Source of the DNA: Streptomyces echinatus
Lineage (GTDB): Bacteria > Actinomycetota > Actinomycetes > Streptomycetales > Streptomycetaceae
Length of the DNA: 64,000 nucleotides
Direction of reading: 5' to 3'
Assembly (NCBI RefSeq): GCF_014203595.1
Contig: NZ_JACHJK010000003.1
Location: 701,564-765,563 of the forward strand
Part shown: piece after piece, positions 8,831 through 17,672 of the stretch
Layout: every line of letters starts with the position of its first letter
Numbering within the stretch: position 1 is the stretch's first letter
Translations under genes and position numbers: made by a program
The notes under the pieces: generated by a model
The model's input: the letters and a program-made list of their open reading frames with translations, nothing else
The model's database searches: none
Told to the model about the DNA's origin: nothing

Positions 8831-9809
8831 CGATCCGGCGCCCCGCACCGCGTCCGCCGGGCGGCCCGGACTCATCGGGGGTTCGCACGCGCTCCAGCCA
8901 CTGCCGGTAGGCCGGGGCGTCACGGGCCACCGACCAGTAGGCCTCCTCCAACCCGGCGTAGGCCTCGTCCAGTTCGGCATCGGTCCGGGCCGCCAGCAAC
9001 AGCCGTACTCCTATCGGGTCGCCCTCCAAGGGGCGGATCGCGCAGTCGGGCCGGGGATGGGCGGTCGGCTGGCTGATCGTGACCACCTCGCCGATGGCGG
9101 CCAGCGAGTACGCGGTGAGGTAGTCGCCGTGCAGGATCTCGGGGTTCAGGCCCGCCGCGCGCAGCACCCGGCACAGGGCGTCCCACTCGCCGTCGACCGT
9201 GGAGTCCACCATCCAGCGGTCACCGGCGAGCTCCGCCAGGCTCACCACCTGACGCGACGCCGCCGGATGGTCCGCGGCGAGCGTGACGAACTGCGGTTCA
9301 CGCTCCACGAGCACACGCCGGCTGAGGCCCGGCGGGAAGCGCAGCGGGCTGCCCTCGACCTCGTGCACGAAGGCCATGTCGAGCCGGCCCGCGGCGACCA
9401 TGCCCAGCAGGGCGTTGGCGGACACGCTCATGTGCAGCGTCGGTTCGATCCGCGGGACGCGCGCCCTCAGCAGCCTCAGCCAGCCCGGGATGGCCCGGCT
9501 CGCCGTGGCGCCGATGCGCAGCCGGAACCCGCCCGCGGCGCGGGCCGCCGCCGCCCTGGTCTCGGTCACGATCGCCGCGAACTCCGCCACCAGCGGCCTG
9601 GCCCGGCTGAGCACGGCGAGCCCCAGCGGGGTGGGCCGGCAGCCGGTCCGGGCGCGTACGAAGAGCTGGGCGCCCAGCGCGCGCTCGATGCGCCGCAGCT
9701 GGGTGCTCAACGAGGGCTGTGCCAGGCCGAGTTCGCGTGCCGCTTTGTGCAGACTGCCGGTGTCGGCAATGGCACACAGGACGCGCAGGTGCCTCACCTC
9801 CAACTCCAT
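8787..9809 (-). CDS. LysR family transcriptional regulator
   Basis: This 340-residue protein has an N-terminal LysR winged helix (MELEVRHLRVLCAIADTG then AARELGLAQPSLSTQLRRIE) and a C-terminal periplasmic-binding-like effector domain. ATG 9809 is used because it puts the HTH at the standard distance; an in-frame upstream ATG at 9860 would add 17 unrelated residues. It converges on and overlaps the glycosidase gene by 44 bases, so transcription of one may interfere with the other. No divergent partner gene starts close upstream, so its target is unclear. Confidence 0.9.
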   Translation of the reverse strand: MELEVRHLRVLCAIADTGSLHKAARELGLAQPSLSTQLRRIERALGAQLFVRARTGCRPTPLGLAVLSRARPLVAEFAAIVTETRAAAARAAGGFRLRIGATASRAIPGWLRLLRARVPRIEPTLHMSVSANALLGMVAAGRLDMAFVHEVEGSPLRFPPGLSRRVLVEREPQFVTLAADHPAASRQVVSLAELAGDRWMVDSTVDGEWDALCRVLRAAGLNPEILHGDYLTAYSLAAIGEVVTISQPTAHPRPDCAIRPLEGDPIGVRLLLAARTDAELDEAYAGLEEAYWSVARDAPAYRQWLERVRTPDESGPPGGRGAGRRIVRGLPDTAAGPCRP

Positions 9810-9944
9810 GGGGGGAGCGTAGGACGGTGCGGAACACGACACCAGATGTTCAAGTTCCAACGAAAGTGGACGAGTCGGCCGCTGCCGCGCGGCGACCGGC
9901 CCCGCGGAGGGCTCCGGTCCGGCCGCAAACGGGCATACGTCGTG

Positions 9945-10373
9945 TCAGATACGGCCCTGAGTCAGGCGGGTGAGCGGACCGTACGTCCGGCGCTCGGCCC
10001 GGCGGCCCCACGCGTACGACGCCGCGCTCAGCGCGGTGAGTCCCGCGCCCATCCCGGCGGCGAGCAGCTTGCGGTGGGCGACCACCGCCCAGGCCGTCTT
10101 GGCCGTGGCCGCGACCTGGCCCGAGGCCGTGACGAGCGCCTGGCGGCCCGATTCCACACCCCGGGCCGCCGTGCGGGTGGCCGCGCCCGCCGCCTCGGCC
10201 GCACGTCCGGTGCCCGACTTCACGGCCAGTACCACCTCGTCGGAGGTCTCCACCGCCTTCTTCGCCGCGCGACCGGCCGGTGCCGTCGCCTTCTCCGCCG
10301 TCCGCCGGGCCTTGGCAGCGGTGTCCCGCTCCGGCGCCGCCTGCCGGCTCGTCTTGCTGTTCGGTTCAGTCAT
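9945..10373 (-). CDS. Small Ala/Lys-rich helical protein with one C-terminal membrane segment
   Basis: The 142-residue product has a charged, alanine-rich helical body and one hydrophobic stretch near residues 105-125 (LLAAGMGAGLTALSAASYAW) followed by RRAERR. It could be a membrane-tethered coiled structure. No family is recognised. Its ATG shares bases with the stop codon of the radical SAM remnant upstream (ATGA at 10373-10370), which supports this start and indicates translational coupling to that damaged gene. Confidence 0.7.
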   Translation of the reverse strand: MTEPNSKTSRQAAPERDTAAKARRTAEKATAPAGRAAKKAVETSDEVVLAVKSGTGRAAEAAGAATRTAARGVESGRQALVTASGQVAATAKTAWAVVAHRKLLAAGMGAGLTALSAASYAWGRRAERRTYGPLTRLTQGRI

Positions 10374-11164
10374 GGGCTTCGCGTTGCCCGTGCCTCCCGG
10401 GGCAAACCTGCCGTCCTTCCGTGTCCCGCCGGTATCCGTTCCAGGACGCCGCCCGCGAACACGTCGTACAGCGGGAGGGTTTCGAGATGGACGTAGCCGA
10501 TGTGGCAGTCGCACACGGCGAGCGGGCAGGGGCGCGGGCGGAGCGCCGCGCGGTAGGAGCCGTCGTAGAGGTTGCCCAGTTCCGTGCGCACGAAGTGGCA
10601 GCGGCGGACGGTTCCGTCGCCGTCGACCGAGACGACCGACTCGCCGGTACGGCACGGCAGTCCGGCGCTGGCATGCGGATGCCGGCTGTACGGGAACAGC
10701 GGGTCCAGCTCCGTCCAGGCACCGGCTTCCGAGTCGTCGTAGGTGTGGCCCTCGGCGGCGTTCACCCAGAGGTAGACGTGGCCGGGCAGGTCGCCGCGGA
10801 GCCGGCGGGCTTCGTCCAGGTGGCCGGGCAGGCCCACGATGCCGACGCTGTGGCGGATGCCACGCTCGGCGAGGTCACGGCACTTGGCCAGGAAGCGGTC
10901 GTAGGGGGTCTGCCCGGGGTGGTACGTGCACCACAGGGCCACGGTGTCGGGGTCGGCGTCGGCCAGCCAGTCCGTGCGGCAGCTGAGGTTGGTCTGGATG
11001 GCGACCCGCCGTACGTGGGGCAGGCGGGAGAGGTCGACCAGCGCCCGCCGGTACCAGGAGCGGACCAGGCCCTCGCCCCAGGGGGTGAACAGGACCGACA
11101 GGCGGTCGCCGGTCCGGGCCGTGGCCCAGGCGGTGAAACGGTCGAGCGCCGCCCGGTCGGCGAG
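10370..11164 (-). pseudogene. Radical SAM protein (STM4011-like), N-terminus missing
   Basis: From about 11164 to 10370 the reverse strand encodes a clean match to my recollection of STM4011-type radical SAM proteins: FTPWGEGLVRSWYRR, IQTNLSCRTDW, LWCTYHPGQTPYDRFLAKC, GIVGLPGHLDEARR, then the cysteine-rich end CPLAVCDCHIGYVHLE. The N-terminal part that should carry the CxxxCxxC iron-sulfur/SAM motif is absent in all three frames up to the next gene at 11313. No ATG, GTG or TTG exists in frame across the first 74 or so matching residues; the first usable start is GTG 10942, which would delete half the barrel. I call it a 5'-truncated pseudogene. Partners of the STM4011-STM4014 set are also missing here. 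Confidence 0.72.
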
Positions 11165-11312
11165 AGCGGGGGTCGCCTGGACGTTCGGGCTGGACGCGTC
11201 CGGGTACGCGCCGCTGCGGGAGACCTGATCCGGACCGTGCCCGAGCGGACGGACCGCACCCGGCCACCGGGATGCGCGCCCGGCACCGGCCTGCCGCCCG
11301 TGGTGCGCCCCG
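10943..11312. other. Stretch without an intact gene
   Basis: The part up to about 11164 is coding-like relic of the radical SAM gene without a start codon. The remaining 150 bases up to the PepSY gene hold no cysteine-coding cluster, no recognisable promoter and no hairpin that I can support. Confidence 0.5.
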
Positions 11313-12008
11313 TCAGTCCCGGTCGACGTGCTCCCGGATGATCTTGCGGTTGGTCGCGTCGATGTCGAAGGTCGTCTTGTTCCAGTCGTCGGTCGTGACG
11401 ACGTCGACGGACCAGATCGGCGTGCCCCCGTCGGAGTCCTCGAGTTCGACGGCGGTGACGGTGCCCTTGGTCTTGTCCGTCGCGGTCTGCGCGGCCTGCT
11501 GCGCGGTCACGGTCGCCTTCTTCAGCCAGTCCGCCAGCTCGCGCTTGTCGTCGGAGTCCTGGTCCGTCTCCGCCCGCGCCTTGCCGGCCTTTCCGCTGAC
11601 CGCGTCGACGCGGACGGTGTGGGCGGCGCCGTCGGCCGTGGCCACCTCGGCCTTCCAGCGGGGGCGGTCGACCCGGCCCTTGAGCTTGATCGAGACCGGC
11701 TCGGACTTCGGCACCGCCCCCACCGCGGCCTGCAGCGCCTTCTCGTAGTCGGTCTTGGCCTTGGGGATGAACACCTTGCGCTCGGCCTGGTCCTCCGAGA
11801 GCCTGGGCACGTTCACCGAGCGTGAGGGGGACGCCGCGGCTATCCGGGCGGCCTCCGCCGCACCGGTCTTCGCCGCGGCGCCGTCGGTGTCGGTGCCGCA
11901 TCCCGTGAGCAGGGCTCCGGCCGTGGCTGCCGCGGAGAGGAGAGCGGCGCCTCGCGAGATGAGCAGACCGCTACGCTTCGAAGCAGTGGTGTTACTTTCA
12001 GTTACCAT
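11313..12008 (-). CDS. PepSY-domain lipoprotein
   Basis: A 231-residue protein with a lipobox LLTGC (Cys37) after a hydrophobic signal, so it should be lipid-anchored outside the membrane. Two PepSY-like repeats follow: about 85-155 (YEKALQAAVGAVPKSEPVSIKLKGR... VRVDAVSGK) and 160-228 (TAQQAAQTATDKTKGTVTAVELE... FDIDATNRKII). PepSY domains are linked to inhibition or chaperoning of extracytoplasmic proteases. Start ATG 12008 gives the normal signal length. It is divergent from the exporter at 12297. No protease gene is adjacent; the streptogrisin gene lies 5.7 kb away. Confidence 0.85.
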   Translation of the reverse strand: MVTESNTTASKRSGLLISRGAALLSAAATAGALLTGCGTDTDGAAAKTGAAEAARIAAASPSRSVNVPRLSEDQAERKVFIPKAKTDYEKALQAAVGAVPKSEPVSIKLKGRVDRPRWKAEVATADGAAHTVRVDAVSGKAGKARAETDQDSDDKRELADWLKKATVTAQQAAQTATDKTKGTVTAVELEDSDGGTPIWSVDVVTTDDWNKTTFDIDATNRKIIREHVDRD

Positions 12009-12296
12009 GCGGACAGCTTAAGTGAGATGTCCGTCCGGTGCCTGCGGAAGGACCGGCCGGACGACTCGGCTCCGTGACGCGATGGCGGTCCGCGCCGCCG
12101 ACAGGCGCGTCCGCGCACCTTGGGCACCCGCCCCGGCGGCTTCGTCGCAGGCTGGGGTATGTGTGCCCGTCCCGGACGGGGGAACTTGTCCGCCCGGGCA
12201 CGGGCCGGGCAACACCCGGTGCGGGCCGGCAAGACCCTGGCGGGGCCTGGTGGGACCCGGCGGGGCCCGAGTGCGGCCCGGGCGAGAGGAGGCGAG

Positions 12297-13814
12297 GTGA
12301 CAGCGTCGACGTCCGCCGCGGGCGGTCGGGAACCGGCCGGACGGGAGGACGGGTTCGATCCGGATCCGAACCGGTGGCGTGCCCTGTGGGTCACCCTGGT
12401 GGCCGGGTTCATGAGCCTGCTCGACGTCACGATCGTGGCCGTCGCCCTGCCCACCATCCAGCGCGATCTGCACGCCTCCCCCGCGCAGGTGCAGTGGGTG
12501 GTCTCCGGCTACGCCCTCACCTTCGCCCTCGCGCTCGTCACCGCCGGCCGTCTCGGCGACGCCTTGGACCGGCGCCGCATCTTCCTGCTGGCCCTCAGCG
12601 GCTTCGTGGTCTTCAGCGCGGCCTGCGGGGCGGCCCCGGACATCACGCTGCTGGTGGTGGCCCGTCTCGCCCAGGGCCTGGCGGCCGGTTTCATGGCTCC
12701 GCAGAACTCCGCGCTCATCCAGCAGATGTTCCGTGGCGCCGAGCGCGGACGCGCCTTCGGCTTCTTCGGCGCCACCGTCGGCATCTCCTCCGCCGTCGGC
12801 CCCATCACCGGCGGCGCCATCCTCGCCCTCGCCTCCGGCGCCCAGGGCTGGCGCTGGATCTTCTACGTCAACGTCCCCATCGGCATCCTCGCCGTCCTGC
12901 TGGGCCGCCGCCTGCTCCCCCGCGTCCGGCGCTCCGGGCGAGGGCGCGTGGACGTGCCCGGCGTGCTGCTGCTCGGGGCCGGCGTCCTCGCGCTCATGTA
13001 TCCGCTCGTGCAGGCCGAGTCCGGCGGCCTCGGCGGCCTGTGGTGGCTGTTCCTCGCCGGTGCCGCGGTCCTCGCCGCCTTCACCGGGTGGCAGCACCGC
13101 CTCGTCGCCCGGGGCGCCGCACCGCTGCTCGACCCCCGGCTGTTCACCACCGTGCGCGGCTATGCCGTCGGCGCCGGCATCGGCACGCTGTACTTCATCG
13201 GGTTCAGCGGCGTCTGGCTGCTCTTCGCCCTGTTCTACCAGCGCGGCCTCGGCTTCTCCCCGCTCCGTTCCGGCCTCGCCGTCACTCCCTTCGCCCTCGG
13301 CTCGGCGATCGCGGCCGTACTGTCCGGCCGGCTGGTGGAGCGGTACGGCCGCCTGCTCACCGTGTGCGGTCTCACGGGCGTGATCGCCGGCCTGGGCGGT
13401 ACGGCGCTGCTGCTGCGCTTCGTGCCGCTGCACATCGCTCCCTGGGTCGCCGCCCCGGTGCTCTTCCTAGGAGGCATCGGCAGCGGCTTCGTGGTCGCCC
13501 CCAACATCACCATGACCCTCCGGGACGTGCCCGTGCGCATGGCGGGCGCGGCGGGCGGCGCCCTGCAGACCGGGCAGCGGCTGGGCTCGGCGCTGGGGAC
13601 CGCCGCCCTGCCCGGCCTCTTCTACCTGGTGCTGGACAGGAGCCACGACTACCGAGGCGCCCTCGTGACGGCGCTGACCGCCGGCCTTGTCGGCATGGTG
13701 GCGTCCCTGGCTCTCGCGACGTTCGACTGGCAGCGCGACCGGCGGACGAGGAAACCACACCGGAAGTGCCCGGAGGAGGTCGCCAACGACCCCGTACACG
13801 CCCGGCAGACCTGA
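12297..13814 (+). CDS. MFS multidrug exporter, DHA2 (14-TM) type
   Basis: The 505-residue product has the DHA2 signature LLDVTIVAVALPTIQRDL in the first helix, GRLGDALDRRR after helix 2 and GPITGGAIL in helix 5. Hydrophobicity fits 14 spans. Such pumps expel drugs, dyes or secondary metabolites using the proton gradient. GTG 12297 is preferred over an in-frame ATG 12120 because AGAGGAGG lies just upstream and the earlier stretch is low-complexity. It is divergent from the PepSY lipoprotein gene over 288 bases. No dedicated regulator gene lies next to it. Confidence 0.9.
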   Translation: MTASTSAAGGREPAGREDGFDPDPNRWRALWVTLVAGFMSLLDVTIVAVALPTIQRDLHASPAQVQWVVSGYALTFALALVTAGRLGDALDRRRIFLLALSGFVVFSAACGAAPDITLLVVARLAQGLAAGFMAPQNSALIQQMFRGAERGRAFGFFGATVGISSAVGPITGGAILALASGAQGWRWIFYVNVPIGILAVLLGRRLLPRVRRSGRGRVDVPGVLLLGAGVLALMYPLVQAESGGLGGLWWLFLAGAAVLAAFTGWQHRLVARGAAPLLDPRLFTTVRGYAVGAGIGTLYFIGFSGVWLLFALFYQRGLGFSPLRSGLAVTPFALGSAIAAVLSGRLVERYGRLLTVCGLTGVIAGLGGTALLLRFVPLHIAPWVAAPVLFLGGIGSGFVVAPNITMTLRDVPVRMAGAAGGALQTGQRLGSALGTAALPGLFYLVLDRSHDYRGALVTALTAGLVGMVASLALATFDWQRDRRTRKPHRKCPEEVANDPVHARQT

Positions 13815-13837
13815 AGCGGGCCGGCGCGGCCAGTGGC

Positions 13838-14317
13838 TCAGGACGTCGCGTACAGCCGGTCCAGCTCGTCGCTGATCGCCTGCCGCACAGCGTCATGGCG
13901 CGGCCCGAGCCTGAACCGCTCCTCGCTCCACCGGCCGGGCGGATACAGCCACACGGGCTTGCCCGCCAGTTCCGCGGGCTCCCATGCGTAGCGCGGCCAG
14001 ACATGCGCGTGCAGGAACGGATCGGTGTTCCCCAGGATCTCCAGGTTGACCCGGCGGAATTCCGGGTCCAGGCGCCGGCAGGCCCGCTCGACCGCCTCGC
14101 CGAGCCTGTCCATGTCGGACAGGAACGCCAGCCGCCCGGCTCTCGGCAGGTCGGACAGCCGTCGGACGGCGGGGTCGTCCACGAGGAGGACCGAGTAGCC
14201 GGGCAGGAACTGAACATCCCCGATCACCGCGAATCCCGCCTCGAGCCGTCGCAGCACGGTCGGGTTCTCGCCGCGCAGAGCGGCCCCGATCCGGTCCGTC
14301 CGCCAGTCACCGGTCAT
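13838..14317 (-). CDS. HIT-like (histidine triad) protein
   Basis: A 159-residue protein with NLEILGNTDPFLHAHVWPRY at residues 91-110. The triad reads H103-A-H105-V-W107: the middle His, the nucleophile in HIT hydrolases, is kept but the third is Trp. Close Streptomyces relatives are often named diadenosine tetraphosphate hydrolases, but activity is not shown by sequence. ATG 14317 gives MTGDWRTDRIG. It converges with the exporter (gap 23 bases). Confidence 0.72.
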   Translation of the reverse strand: MTGDWRTDRIGAALRGENPTVLRRLEAGFAVIGDVQFLPGYSVLLVDDPAVRRLSDLPRAGRLAFLSDMDRLGEAVERACRRLDPEFRRVNLEILGNTDPFLHAHVWPRYAWEPAELAGKPVWLYPPGRWSEERFRLGPRHDAVRQAISDELDRLYATS

Positions 14318-14510
14318 GGCCCTAACCTAGCCGCAGGTGGCCGGCCCCTGGTTCCCCGCCCCCGGGTAACGGCGGCGGCCCGGGCTCAGCATGGGGGCCG
14401 GGGCGGCAGGGCCATCAGGGTGGACCCGGGTCGTGTCGGGCGGTCGGCGCGTGCGCTGTTGGCCATGCTGGGCCGGGACCGGCACCCTTCGCGGCGACAA
14501 GGAGCACGGC

Positions 14511-14726
14511 ATGCCGACGGACCCCGTGGAACGATTCCTGGCGGCGCTGGACCCCGATCACCGGGAGGCCGTGGCCGCGAAGTCGCACGAGGAGCAGCGG
14601 CAGCTGGCGGCGGCCTGGGAGCGGGAGCTGGAGTCGGACGACGAGCTGGACACCCTCGACGAGCTGTCACCGCCGGCGGCGGAGGCCGAGGCCGCCCGCC
14701 GCGTTATGGAACGCGGAACCGACTAG
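14511..14726 (+). CDS. Small acidic protein of unknown function
   Basis: Seventy-one residues, strongly acidic in the middle (ELESDDELDTLDEL) and helical throughout. I do not recognise a family. Support for a real gene is AAGGAG seven bases before ATG 14511 and charge-rich composition unlike a random GC-rich frame. It starts 194 bases beyond the start of the divergent HIT-like gene and precedes the flavin-binding-type gene by about 100 bases on the same strand. Confidence 0.55.
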   Translation: MPTDPVERFLAALDPDHREAVAAKSHEEQRQLAAAWERELESDDELDTLDELSPPAAEAEAARRVMERGTD

Positions 14727-14817
14727 AGCCGAACGAGAGGGCGCTGGGGTGCGCCCGGTGTGCGAGGCACGGGCCGTGGCCGGAGCCGCGCCCTGGGGCC
14801 CCTCCCCGGCGACGCGT

Positions 14818-14833
14818 TAGGGTCGGTCGCGTG
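14818..14833 (+). promoter_or_regulatory. -10 TAGGGT with leaderless GTG start
   Basis: TAGGGT at 14818-14823 is followed after seven bases by GTG 14831, and no Shine-Dalgarno is present. Transcription would begin at or next to the start codon. The same spacing occurs at 24719-24734. Confidence 0.55.
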
Positions 14834-15256
14834 ACACTCTCCACACGAGAACGAGAGCAATTTCTGGCGGAGCCTCACATCGGCGCGCTGTCGGTGGTCG
14901 AACGGCCGGACCGCGCACCGCTGACCGTGCCCATCTGGTACCAGTACACGCCCGGTGGCGAGTTGTGGGTGCGTACGGGGCCCGATTCCCGCAAGGCGCG
15001 GGCGATCCGCTCCGCGGGCCGCTTCAGCCTGATGGTGCAGCGCACCGAACCGACCGTGCGCTACGTGTCGGTGGAGGGACCGGTGACCAGAACCGCCCCC
15101 GACAGCCACGAGCTGTCCTGGGAGATGGCCGCCCGGTACCTCCCGGAGGACCAGGTCGCCGCCTTCGTGGAATACGACCGGACGCGGCTCGGCGAGCACT
15201 TCGTCCTCTACATGCGCCCCGAACACTGGGTCGCCGCCGACCTGGGCTCCTTCTGA
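14831..15256 (+). CDS. Pyridoxamine 5'-phosphate oxidase-like (flavin-binding split barrel) protein
   Basis: The 141-residue product has the pattern of short actinobacterial split-barrel proteins: FLAEPHIGALSVVE at the start, VPIWYQYTPGGELWVRTG, then SRKARAIRSAGRFSLMVQ and VRYVSVEGPVT. Relatives bind FMN, F420 or heme and are not true PdxH enzymes. GTG 14831 (VTLSTREREQF) fits the family N-terminus and appears leaderless. It lies upstream of the two-component pair with a palindrome between, so it is probably a separate unit. Confidence 0.8.
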   Translation: MTLSTREREQFLAEPHIGALSVVERPDRAPLTVPIWYQYTPGGELWVRTGPDSRKARAIRSAGRFSLMVQRTEPTVRYVSVEGPVTRTAPDSHELSWEMAARYLPEDQVAAFVEYDRTRLGEHFVLYMRPEHWVAADLGSF

Positions 15257-15267
15257 GATGTGCGGTA

Positions 15268-15281
15268 TCCCGGGCCCGGGA
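15268..15281. other. 14-bp perfect palindrome TCCCGGGCCCGGGA
   Basis: A perfect self-complementary block 12 bases after the stop of the preceding gene and 144 before the response regulator. It could be a stem for termination or a protein site; spacing from the stop favours termination. Confidence 0.4.
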
Positions 15282-15424
15282 ACACGCCGCTGCCCCACGG
15301 CTGCCTCACCAAGCGCGACGGCGGGACGAGCGACTTCCGCTGCCGCCTGACCAGGAAGGCCGGGACGCAAGCGCTCCCCGCTCCCGGGTCCGGCCCCGTC
15401 CCCCGCCTTTGGCAGGCTGGGTCC

Positions 15425-16138
15425 ATGAACACCGCAGCCCAGGACCCCGCCCCCACCGCACAGGTGCTCGTCGTGGACGACGACCCGGAGGTACGCGCCG
15501 CCCTGGAGGACGGACTGGCCCTGGAGGGCTTCACCGTCCGGGGCGCGGCCGACGGACACACCGCCCTGGCCGCGATGGCGGAGTGGGAGCCGGACGCCCT
15601 GGTGCTGGACGTGATGATGCCGGTGATGGACGGGCTGGCCGTGTGCCGGCGGCTGCGGGCGCTGGGCGACCGTACGCCGATCCTGGTGCTGACCGCGCTC
15701 GACGCGGTCAGCGACCGGGTGGACGGTCTGGATGCGGGAGCCGACGACTACCTGGTGAAGCCGTTCTCGCTGGACGAGCTGGCGGCGCGGCTGCGCGCCC
15801 TGCTGCGCCGCACCGGTCCCGGCGAGCAGCTCCGGCCGGGCGGGCTGCGCTTCGCCGACCTGGTCGCCGCCCCCGAGAGCCGTACGGCGGTGCGGGCGGG
15901 ACGGCGGCTGGAGTTCACCCGCACCGAGTGGGCGCTGCTGGACCTGTTGCTGCGACACCCCGGGCAGGTCCTGGAACGGGAGACGATCATGCGCTGGGTG
16001 TGGGGCCGGGACCTCGGCCCCGACTCCAACTCACTGGCCGTCTACGTCGGATACCTGCGCCGCAAGCTGGAGGCGGGCGGCGCCTCCCGGCTCGTCCACA
16101 CGGTGCACGGCATCGGCTACAGGCTGGACGAGCGGTGA
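15425..16138 (+). CDS. OmpR/PhoB-type response regulator
   Basis: A 237-residue protein. The receiver domain (about 12-125) has the acidic pair D19/D20, phospho-acceptor D62 in LDVMMPVMDG and K112 in LVKPF. A PhoB-type winged helix follows (FTRTEWALLDLLLRHPGQVLERETIMRWVWG... VYVGYLRRKLE... VHTVHGIGYRL). ATG 15425 gives MNTAAQDPAP directly before the first strand. The stop overlaps the GTG of the kinase, so the pair is co-translated. It resembles MprA/TcrA-type regulators; targets are unknown, though the downstream secreted protease is a reasonable candidate. Confidence 0.93.
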   Translation: MNTAAQDPAPTAQVLVVDDDPEVRAALEDGLALEGFTVRGAADGHTALAAMAEWEPDALVLDVMMPVMDGLAVCRRLRALGDRTPILVLTALDAVSDRVDGLDAGADDYLVKPFSLDELAARLRALLRRTGPGEQLRPGGLRFADLVAAPESRTAVRAGRRLEFTRTEWALLDLLLRHPGQVLERETIMRWVWGRDLGPDSNSLAVYVGYLRRKLEAGGASRLVHTVHGIGYRLDER

Positions 16139-17544
16139 CCCGTCCGCGCCGGTACCGCCGTCCGCCGCTGCGCCGCCGGCTGGCCGTCACCGCGTCGGCC
16201 GCGGTGGCGGCCGTGGCGCTGGCCGTGTGCGCGGGCGCCTACGCCGTCACCGTCTACACCCTGCACCGGCAGTTCGACCTCCAGCTGACCCAGGCGGCGA
16301 CGCTGGCGATCCAGCGTGACCGGGCGGGCGGCCCGGGCGTCCAGGCCGGCGAGTGCCGGTACCTGGCCGCGCCCGCCTGCGCCCAGCTGGTGCCCGAGTC
16401 GGCCGCGGACGACCCGCGCGAGGGCTATCTGCTGCCCGTCGGCGACGCGGTGCGGCAGGTGGCCGGCCGCCATCGGGCGCCTTACTACGGCACGGCCTCG
16501 GTCGCCGGCCGTCCGGTGCGGGTGCTCACCACTCCCGCCCGTGAGGGGCTGGCCATGCAGGTGGCGCTCCGCTCCGACGGGGTGCGCCGCGCGGAGCGCC
16601 AGGCGGCGTGGCTGCTGGGCGTGATCGGCGGGGCCGGGGTGCCGGTGGCCGCGCTGCTGGGCTACTGGGTGTCCCGTTCGGGGCTGGCCCCCGTGACCCG
16701 GCTGACCTCGACGGCGGAACGGATCACCGCCACCCGTGACGCCGGGCTGCGCATCGAACTGCCGGCCGTCGAGCGCGGCCGGGAGGACGAGATCACCCGG
16801 CTCGCGGTCAGCTTCAACTCCATGCTCGACGCTCTGGAGGAGTCCCTCGCCGCGCAGCGGCGTCTGGTCGCCGACGCCTCGCACGAACTGCGCACCCCGC
16901 TGACGGCGCTGCGCACCAACGCGGAGATCCTGCTCCGGGCGGAGCGGCTGACCGCGGGCCAGCGGGAGCGGGCGACGGGCGCCCTGGCCCGCCAGCTGCG
17001 GGAGGTGACCACGCTGGTCAACGATCTGATCGACCTGGCCCGCGACGAGGAGCCCCGGCAGGCCCTGGAGCCGGTACGGCCGGCCGCCCTCCTGGAGCAC
17101 AGCGTGGCCGCCGCCCGCGACCACTGGCCGCACGTCGTCTTCGTGCTGGACACCGCTCCCTCGGCCGCGTCCGCCCTGGCCGCGGCCGTGCCGAGCCGCC
17201 TGACGAGGCTGTTCTCCAACCTCCTGGACAACGCGGCCAAGTTCTCCCCGGCCGGCCGGCGGGTCGAGGCCGCCGTGCTCCGGCAGGCCGGGGATGGGCG
17301 GCTTGAGATCACCGTCCGCGATCACGGCCCCGGGATCGACCCCGCCGACCTGCCCCATGTCTTCGACCGCTTCTACCGGGCCAGGACCGCTCGTGCCCTG
17401 CCGGGCTCCGGCCTGGGCCTGGCCATGGCCCGCCAGATCGCGCACTCCCACGGCGGCGAACTGACGGCTCATCCAGCCCGCGGAGGAGGCGCCCTGTTCC
17501 GCCTGGTGCTCCCGGTCGAGGCGGACGCGGACCCGCACGGCTGA
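16135..17544 (+). CDS. Sensor histidine kinase, MprB-like
   Basis: The 469-residue partner of the response regulator begins at GTG 16135, sharing GTGA with its stop. There is one membrane helix near 20-45, an extracellular domain with two cysteines (ECRYLAAPACAQL), a second helix near 160-180, HAMP, then HisKA with LVADASHELRTPLTALRTNAE (phospho-His). The HATPase_c part has NLLDNAAKFSPAG (N box), DHGPGI (G1) and GSGLGLAMARQ (G2). All catalytic elements are intact. The cysteine pair might respond to redox or envelope stress; that is inference. A strong hairpin follows the gene. Confidence 0.93.
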   Translation: MTRPRRYRRPPLRRRLAVTASAAVAAVALAVCAGAYAVTVYTLHRQFDLQLTQAATLAIQRDRAGGPGVQAGECRYLAAPACAQLVPESAADDPREGYLLPVGDAVRQVAGRHRAPYYGTASVAGRPVRVLTTPAREGLAMQVALRSDGVRRAERQAAWLLGVIGGAGVPVAALLGYWVSRSGLAPVTRLTSTAERITATRDAGLRIELPAVERGREDEITRLAVSFNSMLDALEESLAAQRRLVADASHELRTPLTALRTNAEILLRAERLTAGQRERATGALARQLREVTTLVNDLIDLARDEEPRQALEPVRPAALLEHSVAAARDHWPHVVFVLDTAPSAASALAAAVPSRLTRLFSNLLDNAAKFSPAGRRVEAAVLRQAGDGRLEITVRDHGPGIDPADLPHVFDRFYRARTARALPGSGLGLAMARQIAHSHGGELTAHPARGGGALFRLVLPVEADADPHG

Positions 17545-17611
17545 GGACCACCGGCGTCCACGCCCTTCTTGGTTCGGGTCTTCGCTCCAGGGTCGGTGCG
17601 GCGCCGGGGAC

Positions 17612-17639
17612 GGGGTTCCGCGCGGGTGCGCGGAACCCC
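17612..17639. terminator. Bidirectional terminator, 12-bp perfect stem
   Basis: GGGGTTCCGCGC (17612-17623), loop GGGT, and GCGCGGAACCCC (17628-17639). It lies midway between the convergent kinase and protease genes. Confidence 0.85.
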
Positions 17640-17672
17640 TGGTGCGACCGTGTGGGGTCGGTGCGTGCGCGG

